Shown here piece after piece: positions 1 to 8,268 of a DNA stretch of 64,000 nucleotides. Every line of letters begins with the position of its first letter. Position 1 is the stretch's first letter. The notes under the pieces are model-generated. The model saw only the letters and a program-made list of their open reading frames with translations. It did no database searches and was not told where the DNA came from. This DNA comes from Streptomyces shenzhenensis (GTDB lineage Bacteria; Actinomycetota; Actinomycetes; Streptomycetales; Streptomycetaceae): contig NZ_PENI01000046.1 of NCBI RefSeq assembly GCF_003688995.1, positions 1 to 64,000 of the forward strand. Reading direction: 5' to 3'. Position numbers and translations under genes: made by a program.

Positions 1-1013
1 GCCTCGGTGTCTCCGTGGGCTCCCCCGGATTTCTCGCACCGGACCAGGCCGTCGGCGGAGTCGCCGCCGAACCCGCCGACGTGTTCTCGCTGGCCGCCCT
101 GCTCGTCCACGCCGCAACCGGACACGGCCCCTTCTCACGCGCAGGGGAAGAAATCCCCGCGGCCACGCTGATGTACCGGGTGGTCCACGAGGAACCCGAC
201 CTCACAGGCGTCCCCCCGGAACTGGTGCCGCTGCTCACCGCGTGTCTCGCCAAGGACCCGTTCGCGCGCCCGACAGCGGCCCAGCTGAGCAGCCGGCTGG
301 AGGAAAGCGCCGGCCCGGTCGGGCGTTGGCCCGAGGAATGCCCCACGGCTCTCGCCGGACACCTCACCGAGACCGAGCAGGCGGCGCGCACCGTGGTCGA
401 CCTCGCAGCCCCCGCAGGTCAGGAATCGGCCTTACCGACGATCGGGGCCGACACCGTTCTCGCCGCACCGGACGCCCCCGGGCGACGCCGCCGGCCGGCC
501 TGGCTGCTGACCGCGGCCGTCGCGGCGGTCGCGGTCATGGGAGGCGTGGTGGCCGCCGTCCACTTCGGTACGCAGCGTTCCTCGGCCGAATCCCCGCCGC
601 CCACGCAGGGACAACCGTCCGCCCCGGCAACCCCGCAGAAGACACCGTCCGCCTCGGCTCAGCAGCCCCAGGACAAGGGCGCGGCGCTGAAGGTCATACA
701 GGCCACTTTCGAGCTGGCCACCGGAGAGTCCGTGGGTACCGACGCCCGGACCCTGACCATGCAGCAGGACGGAAACCTGGTCGCCGCCGACCAGGACCAC
801 ACGGCGCGATGGGCCACGATGACCGCAGGCGAAGGCAACTCCGCCCGCTTCCAGACTGACGGCAACCTGGTCGTCTACAACAGCGACGGACAGCCCCTGT
901 GGGCCTCACAGACCGATGGCCACCAAGGAGCAGTCCTCGTGTTCCAAGCAGACGGAAACATCGTGATCAAATCCGGCGACACCGTGCTCTGGGCAGCTGG
1001 AACAGACGGCTGA
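1..1013 (+). CDS. Ser/Thr protein kinase, C-terminal part, with bulb-type lectin domain (5' end outside window)
   Basis: The reading frame is open from base 3, and its first residues match the activation segment after the DFG motif (GSPGFLAPDQA), so the catalytic loop lies upstream. The rest of the kinase C-lobe follows (DVFSLAALLVHAATGHGPF). A single membrane helix runs from about 485 to 560, then a Pro/Thr/Ser-rich linker. The end carries three bulb-lectin repeats of the form QxDGNLVxY...LWA (about 760-1000). This is a PknB-type membrane receptor kinase with an extracellular, probably sugar-binding, sensor. An in-frame TTA codon at 432-434 suggests bldA-dependent translation. The gene is cut by the window edge. 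Confidence 0.85.
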   Translation, partial: LGVSVGSPGFLAPDQAVGGVAAEPADVFSLAALLVHAATGHGPFSRAGEEIPAATLMYRVVHEEPDLTGVPPELVPLLTACLAKDPFARPTAAQLSSRLEESAGPVGRWPEECPTALAGHLTETEQAARTVVDLAAPAGQESALPTIGADTVLAAPDAPGRRRRPAWLLTAAVAAVAVMGGVVAAVHFGTQRSSAESPPPTQGQPSAPATPQKTPSASAQQPQDKGAALKVIQATFELATGESVGTDARTLTMQQDGNLVAADQDHTARWATMTAGEGNSARFQTDGNLVVYNSDGQPLWASQTDGHQGAVLVFQADGNIVIKSGDTVLWAAGTDG

Positions 1014-1079
1014 CCGTTCCCGCACCGGGACCGCCCACACCCCCGCGACATGAACCCGGCCGCGTCAACACCCCGATAG

Positions 1080-1360
1080 CAGGGTCTCGCGAGTCGCGGG
1101 CCGGGCGGCGGTGGAACATCAGGCACCCGTAGGTCAGCTCCACGGTCTAGCGCTTGCGCAGCGGGGTGAATCCCCTGGTTCCGTACGTGCGTTGGACAAT
1201 CTCCATATCGATGCCGAGGGCGGCGGCGTGCCGGCGACGGAGTCCTGCACGCTCGCCACGGTGACCAGCACCGCCAGGACGCTGGTGAAGGTCTTCACGC
1301 TCTCGTTGCTCGGCGGGCGGCCGACGTTCAGTGCGTGCCGGCGCCGCTCGTACCTCGGCT
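1080..1360 (-). pseudogene. IS5-like transposase relic
   Basis: Read on the minus strand, this stretch gives pieces of an IS5-type DDE transposase. First comes a block around VLAVLVTVASVQDS, typical just before the second catalytic Asp. An apparent deletion follows. Next is IVQRTYGTRGFTPLRKR, a TAG stop (forward cta at 1147-1149) where the family has Trp, then TVELTYGCLMFHRR, corresponding to the conserved end KRWxVERTxGWLMxHRR. The deletion and stop make it non-functional. It fills the gap between the kinase gene and the Nudix operon and marks past insertion. The family assignment comes from motif memory, not a search. Confidence 0.65.
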
Positions 1361-1619
1361 TCTTCTGCCTCACCGACGTTGACAGTCCCCGTCCGCCCCG
1401 ACCGTCAGCCCAGGCAGTCCTCCAGACCTTCCTGGAACGGCAAGTACCCGTTCCCGAGCCACTTCGAGGCCACACCGAACCAGCAGGCCACGATCGGCTC
1501 ACGCTCGACTGTGGAGCGGACTACGAGTTGATCACTCGGAGCGCCTCCGCCATACAGACCGACGGCCTCCGCGTCGCCCTTCTTGTTAAAGTGACAGGAA
1601 CCGAAGTACCGTAGCCAGC

Positions 1620-2363
1620 ATGCAAGTTGACGTGTGGTCACCACCTCCCGTACTACTGACGGTCGATCTCGTGATCTTGACACTGCGTGAGGGACGACTG
1701 TGTGTCCTGCTCGTGGAGCGGGGCGAAGATCCTTTTCAGGGCATGCTGGCTCTGCCTGGTGGATTCCTCAATCACGCTGGTGAGGAGATTCTGGACGCCG
1801 CCTACCGCGAGTTGAGCGAGGAAACGGCTCTGGTTGCCGGGTGGGTGCATCTTGAGCAGTTGGCCACCTACGGGGACGCAGGCCGTGATCCACGGGGACG
1901 AGTCGTCTCCGTGGCCCACTTGGCGATCGCGCCGGGACTCCCCGAACCGGTCGCGGGAACGGATGCCATGGATGCTGCGTGGGTTCCCGCGGAAGCCGTT
2001 CTGTCCGGTGAGGTGGAACTGGCCTTCGATCACCGCCGTATCGTGACGGACGGAATCGAACGCGCCCGTACCAAGCTCGAATCCTCGGCGCTGGCCACGG
2101 CATTCTGCGGAGAATTTTTCACCATTGCCGAGTTGCAGCAGGTGTACGAGGCGGTTTGGGGAACCGAACTCGACACTCGTAATTTCTACCGGAAAGTCCA
2201 GGCCGTAAAGGGATTCATCATCCCCGCCGGCCCGGGACGCAGGAGCACGGGAGGACGGCCCGCGCGGCTGTACCGGGCCGGGCCGAAGACAGTGTTGTTC
2301 CCACCACTGATCCGACCTGTGCCGTTCACAACAGAAGAGGACACAAGCGGGGAAGGGGAATAG
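1620..2363 (+). CDS. NrtR-like Nudix domain protein with C-terminal winged helix
   Basis: 247 aa. Residues 12-140 form a Nudix fold. The Nudix box at about 47-71 (GGFLNHAGEE... then RELSEETAL) has one extra residue after the GG and Ala in place of the last Gly. The C-terminal region at about 160-235 (FTIAELQQVYEAVWG..., then NFYRKVQ) is the winged helix typical of NrtR-type regulators, which sense ADP-ribose or related NAD metabolites and repress NAD-related operons. It could also be an active ADP-ribose pyrophosphatase. Its stop codon directly abuts the ATG of the nucleosidase gene, so it is probably the first gene of that operon and its likely regulator. Confidence 0.8.
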   Translation: MQVDVWSPPPVLLTVDLVILTLREGRLCVLLVERGEDPFQGMLALPGGFLNHAGEEILDAAYRELSEETALVAGWVHLEQLATYGDAGRDPRGRVVSVAHLAIAPGLPEPVAGTDAMDAAWVPAEAVLSGEVELAFDHRRIVTDGIERARTKLESSALATAFCGEFFTIAELQQVYEAVWGTELDTRNFYRKVQAVKGFIIPAGPGRRSTGGRPARLYRAGPKTVLFPPLIRPVPFTTEEDTSGEGE

Positions 2364-3527
2364 ATGTCGAAAGACCTGGTGGTGATTCTCACCGCCCTCA
2401 ATCTCGAGTACCAGGCCGTACGCTGGAAACTGACCGGTCCGCAGGTGCACCGTCATGAGCGTGGCACGCGGTTCGAGGTGGGAACCGTGCAGGGCACTTC
2501 ATGTCGTGTCGCGCTCGGTCTGACGAACAAAGGGAATCATTCCGCCGCGGTGATCGCTGAGCGGGCGATACAGGAGTTTTCGCCGGTGGCCGTGTTGTTC
2601 GTCGGCGTCGCCGGTGCCCTGTGGGACACCGCCAGGCTGGGCGACGTGGTGATGGCGACACACGTGTACGCCTACCACGGCGGGACCAGCGAGGACGACG
2701 GGCTCAAGGCCCGTCCCCGGGTGTGGGAGGCAGCGCACGGTATCAGCCAGCTCGGCTCGCATCTGGCTCGCATGAATGACTGGGCCGACGACATGCCCGA
2801 TCATGGGCGCGCGCCACAGGTGCGCTTCGGCGCGATCGCCGCCGGCGAGGTCGTACAGAACTCGAAGATCTCGGCCGAGGCGCGGTGGATCCGGCAGCAC
2901 TACAACGACGCGCTCGCGATCGAGATGGAGGCCGCCGGTGTGGCGCAGGCCGGTCATCTCAGCGGGGCACCGGTGGCCATCATCCGCGGAATCAGCGACC
3001 GAGCGGACGGTACGAAGAGCAGCGCGAAGGACCGTAACTGGCAACCACGGGCCGCGGCGAATGCGGCGGCATTCGCCACCCGGCTGGCCGTGGAACTGGT
3101 GGGAGAACAGGAGCAGATAGCAATGTCCCAGGCAGACAGGGCCCATACGGCCGACGGACTCAAGGGGCACGTCAGCAACACCGCCCATAACAGCACCGTT
3201 GGCATCATGGCCGGCTCAGTCAAGGAGAGCAGCGTCTACGTGAACGCGGACCGGAAGGTGACCAGTCCGGCGGACCTGGTCGCGGAACTGGACGGTTTTC
3301 GTGAGCACCTGAAGCGTCACCACACCGAGGGCGCCTTCGACGACGACACCTGTCGAGAGGCGCTGGCCGAGCTGGGCTTTGCCCGCCGGGCGGCAAGGGA
3401 GAACACTCCCGAATCGTCCAAGAGGGCGACCATGGCGCTCAAGAGGTTACGCGGTCTGATCGCAGAGTCTCCCGAGCTGGTGGCCAGGCTGGCACCACTG
3501 GTCGTTGCGGCGGGTGACTTGTCATGA
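2364..3527 (+). CDS. MTA/SAH-nucleosidase-fold effector with amyloid-like motif and helical C-terminal domain
   Basis: 387 aa. Residues 1-250 are a PNP/UDP-phosphorylase fold. E15, the GVAGAL strand (81-86), IEMEA (186-190) and SDRAD (211-215) match substrate and catalytic positions of MTA/SAH nucleosidases. Residues 275-293 contain HNSTVGIMAGSV...SSVYV, nearly the motif at the start of the next protein. Residues 298-387 form a helical domain of effector-associated type. Housekeeping nucleosidases end near residue 240, so this is more likely a conflict effector cleaving a purine nucleoside or NAD-like nucleotide. It starts directly after the Nudix gene stop with a GGGGAAGGGG ribosome site and overlaps the next gene by ATGA. 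It has one TTA codon at 3447-3449. Confidence 0.8.
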   Translation: MSKDLVVILTALNLEYQAVRWKLTGPQVHRHERGTRFEVGTVQGTSCRVALGLTNKGNHSAAVIAERAIQEFSPVAVLFVGVAGALWDTARLGDVVMATHVYAYHGGTSEDDGLKARPRVWEAAHGISQLGSHLARMNDWADDMPDHGRAPQVRFGAIAAGEVVQNSKISAEARWIRQHYNDALAIEMEAAGVAQAGHLSGAPVAIIRGISDRADGTKSSAKDRNWQPRAAANAAAFATRLAVELVGEQEQIAMSQADRAHTADGLKGHVSNTAHNSTVGIMAGSVKESSVYVNADRKVTSPADLVAELDGFREHLKRHHTEGAFDDDTCREALAELGFARRAARENTPESSKRATMALKRLRGLIAESPELVARLAPLVVAAGDLS

Positions 3528-5506
3528 ATGACGACAGCAGTGGCACACACAATTCGGCCGCATACGGCTCCACCGTCGGAATTCAGGCCGAGGTCGTACA
3601 CAACTCCAATGTTTTCATCCATCCGGATGCAACACCTCAGGAAAAGTACAAGGTCGGTGTGCGGTTCCTGGAGGATGGCGTCCCCAGCCGTGCTCGCGAC
3701 ATGATCAGTGACGCGATCGCCCACGGACACGACAACGCGGAGGTCCGTTTCCACTGGGTGCTTGCCATGCTCAGCGCACGCGCCTACCACGACCTCAGCA
3801 CCGAAGAACTCCACCGGCTGCATCATGCCTCCGGGCTCGTACGGACCTACGCCGAGGGAGAGTGGAAAGACGCTCTGCGCGTCGCTTTCGAACTGCTGGC
3901 GATGCTCAGCTCCACGGACGGCGAAACAGGACGCGTACTGGAGCGGTTGCGAGCCCTGTCACCTCGCCAGCATGACGCGATCCTCGACCACCTCGACCTC
4001 GTACTCACCGGAGGGCTGAAGGACAGCCTGTGGGCCGAGAACCGCGAGCGGGCCGAGACAACTCGCTTCGGCAACGACCGGGTCCAACGGGTCTGGGCCT
4101 ATTTCGAACCCGACCCCATCGGGCCACGGGCCCTGCCGCCCCGTCCGAGCACCGCTGCTGCCGCCCAGGCAGCCCTCCCGGTCCGAGCCGGCCTGTTCGT
4201 CGTCGTCACCGCATTCCTCTGGATCCTGGCGCTGGTCGCGGATCCGGCTGCGGCAGGCATCGAGTTACTGGTGGCGCTCGGTGCGGGCCTGACCGCGGCT
4301 CACTTCGGCCGCCGTTGGTGGTACCAGGAACATCAACTGAAGGCCAGGAACCATGAGTCCCACAGCCCCCACGCGGGCGATCCCGCCTCTACCGGGGACG
4401 GGTTCACCAACCGCGTCCGTCATTCCTTCGATCACTACTTCAGTACCCGTGTGCCCAACGGATTCGCCCCGCATGAGTGGCTCGGTCATACCGTTCACAT
4501 CCGCAACAGCCTCGCCGCCGAGATCGCGCTTCTCTACCGCGAGAGCCGAATCAGCGTGGACCGGGTCAACTGGCTGATCCGCTATCTCGCCGAGGATGCC
4601 CGAAACCGCCACAACAACGGTACTCTGTTCGATCATCGTCACCAGAACCAGACGCCGGCGGTGGCGAAGGCGCTGTGCGTGGTCGCCCTCATCGCTCTCG
4701 GCATCACGACTCTTGCTCTGCTCGGAACAGTGGTCTCGGGTGCCGGTGCGTCGCAGATGCTGTTGGCCATCGTAGCCGTAGGCGGTGCGGTCTGGTCCGG
4801 ACGTGCGGCTGCGTCCTCGTGGCTGGAGGCCCGGGGTGAAGAGCACCGACTGGCCGAGGAAACCCAGGAATATCAAGAGCGGCTGACCGCTCGGCAAGTC
4901 GCGTACCAGAACTGGAAGTCGGTCCTGGACACCACGCGACCCAGTGAGCTGGAAATGGAGACCTGGCTCACCTGCGACAAGACGCTGTTCGTCGACGAAG
5001 CACTCCGCCACTACCAGCTCACCTGGCGCGACCTGATCACCCACACCATCCTGATGACACCCGCACGCCCCTACAAGCGAGGGCGTGTGAAGGGCGGTCC
5101 TTGGCGATACTCGCGCTACAACTTCCGTCTTTTCCTGGTCACGCAGGATGGCGTTCGTGAAATCAGCACAGAGTTCGATTTCACCGACGCAAAACGTGGG
5201 AACGAGCAGCGAAGCAACTACCGGTTCGACGCGTTGTCCTCCGTACAGGTCACGGAACGCACCCATGTCGGCTACGACCTGGAGCTCATCCTCACCAACG
5301 GGCCGGCCAGGAACATACGCGTCAAAGACGCCGACTCCCATCAACTGGCGCCGGACGAGAACGCCCAGGAAATCGCCGAAATCAACCTCAATGCGGCTGG
5401 TTTCATCCACACCTTCCGCCTCCTGGAAGGAATCGCGGCGGACGGAAAGGGTTGGATCGAACGCAACAACCCCAACAACCTGCCGCCCTTCCGTGCTGCC
5501 GACTGA
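3524..5506 (+). CDS. Multi-pass membrane protein with N-terminal amyloid-like motif and C-terminal PH-like domain
   Basis: 660 aa, no named family recognised. Residues 9-33 (HNS...GSTVGIQAEVVHNSNVFIH) repeat the motif found in the nucleosidase encoded upstream. Residues 38-200 are helical and TPR-like. Two membrane helices lie at about 222-264 and two more at about 385-425, separated by a soluble segment. Residues 440-520 are charged and partly coiled. Residues 540-645 form a beta-rich segment resembling bacterial PH domains. The gene overlaps its upstream partner by ATGA and has a TTA codon at 4265-4267 inside the second helix. I infer a membrane sensor or anchor that recruits the nucleosidase through the shared motif. 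Confidence 0.75.
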   Translation: MNDDSSGTHNSAAYGSTVGIQAEVVHNSNVFIHPDATPQEKYKVGVRFLEDGVPSRARDMISDAIAHGHDNAEVRFHWVLAMLSARAYHDLSTEELHRLHHASGLVRTYAEGEWKDALRVAFELLAMLSSTDGETGRVLERLRALSPRQHDAILDHLDLVLTGGLKDSLWAENRERAETTRFGNDRVQRVWAYFEPDPIGPRALPPRPSTAAAAQAALPVRAGLFVVVTAFLWILALVADPAAAGIELLVALGAGLTAAHFGRRWWYQEHQLKARNHESHSPHAGDPASTGDGFTNRVRHSFDHYFSTRVPNGFAPHEWLGHTVHIRNSLAAEIALLYRESRISVDRVNWLIRYLAEDARNRHNNGTLFDHRHQNQTPAVAKALCVVALIALGITTLALLGTVVSGAGASQMLLAIVAVGGAVWSGRAAASSWLEARGEEHRLAEETQEYQERLTARQVAYQNWKSVLDTTRPSELEMETWLTCDKTLFVDEALRHYQLTWRDLITHTILMTPARPYKRGRVKGGPWRYSRYNFRLFLVTQDGVREISTEFDFTDAKRGNEQRSNYRFDALSSVQVTERTHVGYDLELILTNGPARNIRVKDADSHQLAPDENAQEIAEINLNAAGFIHTFRLLEGIAADGKGWIERNNPNNLPPFRAAD

Positions 5507-5525
5507 GTCTTCCGGGCCTTCAGGG

Positions 5526-5558
5526 CGGGCAGGGGCCGGAACGCCGGAGCCCTGCCCG
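5526..5558 (+). terminator. GC-rich hairpin after the nucleosidase/membrane-protein operon
   Basis: CGGGCAGGG at 5526-5534 and CCCTGCCCG at 5550-5558 form a perfect 9-bp stem 20 bases after the stop codon. No clear T-tract follows, as is usual in Streptomyces. It may end the operon or attenuate readthrough into the small membrane protein gene at 5595. Confidence 0.55.
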
Positions 5559-5594
5559 TCCATTCATCAGCCCAGCCGGGACCCGAGCTTAGGA

Positions 5595-6134
5595 ATGGCC
5601 GTGGCCACCATAGAAGAAATCACCGAAAGCAGGCTGCTGCTGGCCGAGTACGACCGCATCAAGGAGGAGCAAAAAACCCGCATAGGATTCCGTGACAACC
5701 TCCTCTACTTCACGCTCGCCGCGTCCACCGCGGTCCTGGCGATCACCGTCCAGAGCAGGCAGGCTCAACTGCTGCTCGCCGTACCCGCGATCTGCCTGGT
5801 CCTGGGCTGGACCTACCTGGTCAACGACGAGAAGATCTCGGCGGTCGGCTGCTACATCCGCGACCAGCTGGGACCGCGGTTGGCCGCGCTCAGCGGCGCC
5901 CACGGCGCAGTGTTCGGCTGGGAGATCTACCACCGCGACGATACGAGCCGTACCACGCGCAAGCGACTGCAAACCGCTGTGGATCTGTTCACGTACTTGG
6001 CCTTGCCGATGATCTGCGTGACCGCATTCTGGTGCTCTCCCGCCGTCCGGCCTCTCCTCGTGATCGTCTCCCTCGCACAGACACTTGCCCTGTCCGTACT
6101 GGGCTGGCAGTTCCTGCGCTATACGGAGCGGTAG
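5595..6134 (+). CDS. Small four-helix membrane protein
   Basis: 179 aa. A short amphipathic N terminus (IEEITESRLLLAEYDRIKEEQKTR) precedes two membrane helices at about 31-75. A roughly 50-residue soluble loop follows, then two more helices at about 128-172. No enzymatic motif is visible. The layout of paired helices after a charged helix resembles SLATT-like membrane proteins found beside bacterial conflict genes, but I cannot assign a family. The ATG at 5595 follows GAGCTTAGGA. It lies 88 bases after the nucleosidase/membrane-protein operon on the same strand, beyond a hairpin, so it may be an accessory part of that system. Confidence 0.7.
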   Translation: MAVATIEEITESRLLLAEYDRIKEEQKTRIGFRDNLLYFTLAASTAVLAITVQSRQAQLLLAVPAICLVLGWTYLVNDEKISAVGCYIRDQLGPRLAALSGAHGAVFGWEIYHRDDTSRTTRKRLQTAVDLFTYLALPMICVTAFWCSPAVRPLLVIVSLAQTLALSVLGWQFLRYTER

Positions 6135-6324
6135 TGCGCCTCCGCGGCGCTGGGCTGCTCGCCGTGTAGCTCGGACCGTGCACCGGCTGCCGCCGGCGGG
6201 GGCGGCTCAACTACGTACGCCGAAGGCGTCTAGCGGCTTTGCACCACCGGTGCCGGGAAGTTCCGCGCGGATGCTCTGGCCGTGAAGGTACCCAGGCAGG
6301 CCTGGCAGCCACCGGCTGCTGTCC

Positions 6325-6410
6325 GCGTCGCTAGGTCGAGCTGGCGGGTGGAGGAAGCCTTCCAGGCCGGACGAGCACCAGCGCGGAACCTGGCGAAGAA
6401 AGAATCACGC
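6325..6410 (+). pseudogene. IS701-like transposase C-terminal relic
   Basis: The codons at about 6337-6372 give SWRVEEAFQAG, the hallmark RWRVEEAFQAGK segment of IS701-type transposases. The next conserved element, DEHQ, appears immediately afterwards in another frame (DEHQRGTW), so several codons of the usual G-L-T-G-L spacer are deleted. Only a short scar remains in the 385-bp gap at 6135-6519. Nothing else was recognised there apart from the promoter and ribosome site of the SDR gene. Confidence 0.55.
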
Positions 6411-6519
6411 GTTCTTCTGGCGCTATCGGAAGAAACAATCACCGTTGCAGCGACCGCACAGCCGGTATTCAATCCATAGCAGCATTCTTCTTCCTTCGCT
6501 CGAAGAGGAGATCCGCGTC

Positions 6520-7263
6520 ATGTCCTTCTCCGACTACCGGACCGCCCTGGTCACCGGCGCCTCCACCGGCATCGGCGCCGTCGTCGTCGAACGGCTCGCC
6601 CGGCAGGGCCTTGAGGTGCACGCGGTCGCCCGCGACGGCGACCGGCTGGCGGACCTCGCCGCCCGGACCGGCTGCGTCCCGCACGCCGTGGACATCACCG
6701 ACACCGCCGCGCTCACCGAGGCGGTGGGCGGCCTGGACGTCGACGTCCTCGTCAACAACGCCGGTGTGTCACGCACGGGCAACATCCTCACCGCCGACGA
6801 GTGGGCCGTGGACGAGCAGGTGGCGGTCAACATCCAGGCCGTACTGCACCTTGTGCGGCTGCTCATGCCCGGCATGGTGAAGCGCGACCTCGGCCACATC
6901 GTCAACATCAGCTCCATCGCCGGCGTGTACAACTTCGGCGGCAACACCGTTTACCACGCCACGAAGGCGGCGGTGCACACCTTGTCCCGGCAACTGCGCG
7001 TGGACGGATTCGGCCGGCGGGTACGCGTCACCGAAATCTGTCCGGGGCGCGTCGAGACAGAGATATTCGGCCGGTTGCTCGGCGATATGGAAGAGGCGCA
7101 GCGGCGCTTCTTCGACGGCTACGAGTCGCTCAAGCCGGAGGACATCGCCGACGCCATCGAATTCGCCGTCGGTACGCCGCCGCATGTCAATATCGGGCAC
7201 ATCGAGATTCTTCCCACCCTTCAGGTCCCCGGCGGGCTCGCATTCGAGCGCCGCGCCGGCTGA
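6520..7263 (+). CDS. SDR-family oxidoreductase (YdfG/serine 3-dehydrogenase-like)
   Basis: 247 aa, the classical SDR length. The cofactor loop TGASTGIG lies at residues 11-18, followed by NNAG, the catalytic Ser in NISSIAG, and the YHATK motif. The end, with GHIEILPT, resembles YdfG-type enzymes that oxidise L-allo-threonine, serine or 3-hydroxy acids with NADP. The ATG at 6520 is chosen because GAAGAGGAG lies 10 bases upstream; the in-frame upstream start lacks a site. The gene converges with the LysR gene, with only 4 bases between stops. It is the only plus-strand gene of the catabolic island and may be its first or last oxidation step. Confidence 0.85.
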   Translation: MSFSDYRTALVTGASTGIGAVVVERLARQGLEVHAVARDGDRLADLAARTGCVPHAVDITDTAALTEAVGGLDVDVLVNNAGVSRTGNILTADEWAVDEQVAVNIQAVLHLVRLLMPGMVKRDLGHIVNISSIAGVYNFGGNTVYHATKAAVHTLSRQLRVDGFGRRVRVTEICPGRVETEIFGRLLGDMEEAQRRFFDGYESLKPEDIADAIEFAVGTPPHVNIGHIEILPTLQVPGGLAFERRAG

Positions 7264-7267
7264 TGCG

Positions 7268-8197
7268 TCACGCTGACGCGGCTCTGCGGCCCGGGACCGA
7301 CGCATCGAGCAGGAGCGTGCGCAGCAGGTCGGCCACGAGCGCGGCCGCGTGCGAGAGCGGCTGCACCTCCGGAGTGCACAAGGACATCGCGGTACACAAC
7401 CGGGTGTCGGCGAAACGGTAGACCCGCACCTCCTCGGGGGCGAAGTGCTCCCTGGCGGCCGTGAGCGGCAGCACGGTGGCGCCGAGTCCGTTGACCACGG
7501 CGTCCCGCAGTACCGTGTCCGGCTCGACCTCGGCGACGACGGAGCAGTGCAGTCCCGCGGCGTGGAAGGCGGCGTCGGTGACGCGCCGTACGGTGTGCAG
7601 CTCGTTGGGCATGATGAAGTCCAGACGGCTCGCCTCCTTGAGGGTGACGGTGTCGCCGCGGCTGCCGATGCGCGGCGTCCGGGCGCTGGTGACCAGGTGG
7701 AACTCCTCCTTCAGAACCTGATCGAACACGACCCCTTTGACATAGCCGGGGTCGTAGATGAGCGCCATGTCCACCTGGCCGAACAGTACCGCCTGGCTCA
7801 TCACCACCGTCAGGTTCTGGATCAATTGCAGATGGATGTTCGGGTACCGCTCCCGTACCGCCCGCAGCAACGGTACGGCGACACCCGGCGCCATGCTGTA
7901 CGAGGCCAGGCCGACGGTCACCAGTCCGGCCGGGGCGTCGTTGTCGGCGCGCAGGTCGATCCGCGCCGCCTTCTCCAGGCGCAGGATGCCCTGCGCGTAG
8001 CGGTAGAGGGAGCGGCCGGACGCCGTCACCTGGACGCCGCGGCCGGTGCGCTCCAGCAGCCGGGTCTTGAAGTCGCTCTCCAGCGCCGAGATGTGCTGGC
8101 TGAGCGCCGACTGCGTGATGTGCAGCGAGTCCGCGGCCCGGGTGATGTTGCCGACGTCGACCACTCTGACGAAGTAACCGAGCCTGCGGGTGTCCAT
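7268..8197 (-). CDS. LysR-family transcriptional regulator (Nac/Cbl-like)
   Basis: 309 aa. The winged helix at residues 1-60 (MDTRRLGYFVRVVD...ITRAADSLHITQSALSQHI) is a canonical LysR DNA-binding domain, followed by a LysR substrate-binding domain to the end. It is the last gene of the long minus-strand run and starts 71 bp after the beta-hydroxyacid dehydrogenase gene, so it is probably co-transcribed with its targets. It likely senses an acid intermediate of the pathway. The internal ATG at 8197 is the correct start, because the open frame upstream is an antisense-type extension over the dehydrogenase gene. Confidence 0.88.
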   Translation of the reverse strand: MDTRRLGYFVRVVDVGNITRAADSLHITQSALSQHISALESDFKTRLLERTGRGVQVTASGRSLYRYAQGILRLEKAARIDLRADNDAPAGLVTVGLASYSMAPGVAVPLLRAVRERYPNIHLQLIQNLTVVMSQAVLFGQVDMALIYDPGYVKGVVFDQVLKEEFHLVTSARTPRIGSRGDTVTLKEASRLDFIMPNELHTVRRVTDAAFHAAGLHCSVVAEVEPDTVLRDAVVNGLGATVLPLTAAREHFAPEEVRVYRFADTRLCTAMSLCTPEVQPLSHAAALVADLLRTLLLDASVPGRRAASA

Positions 8198-8268
8198 CGC
8201 GTGCCTCCCGAATCGTTGCAGGTGAACGTATCCCGAGGGGGCCCGGCAGCGGAACAGCCGGGCACGGC

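Noticed and set aside
1405..1683. Minus-strand 92-codon ORF overlapping the Nudix start
   Set aside because: It overlaps a well-supported start, has no motif I recognise, and lies beside a transposase relic; probably chance.
2364..3527. Housekeeping MTA/SAH nucleosidase
   Set aside because: The extra motif and helical C-terminal domain, the coupled membrane protein and the TTA codon do not fit a methionine-salvage enzyme.
4265..5563. Long minus-strand ORF of 432 codons
   Set aside because: It lies wholly opposite the membrane-protein gene, has no domain-like segments and is explained by GC-biased third positions.
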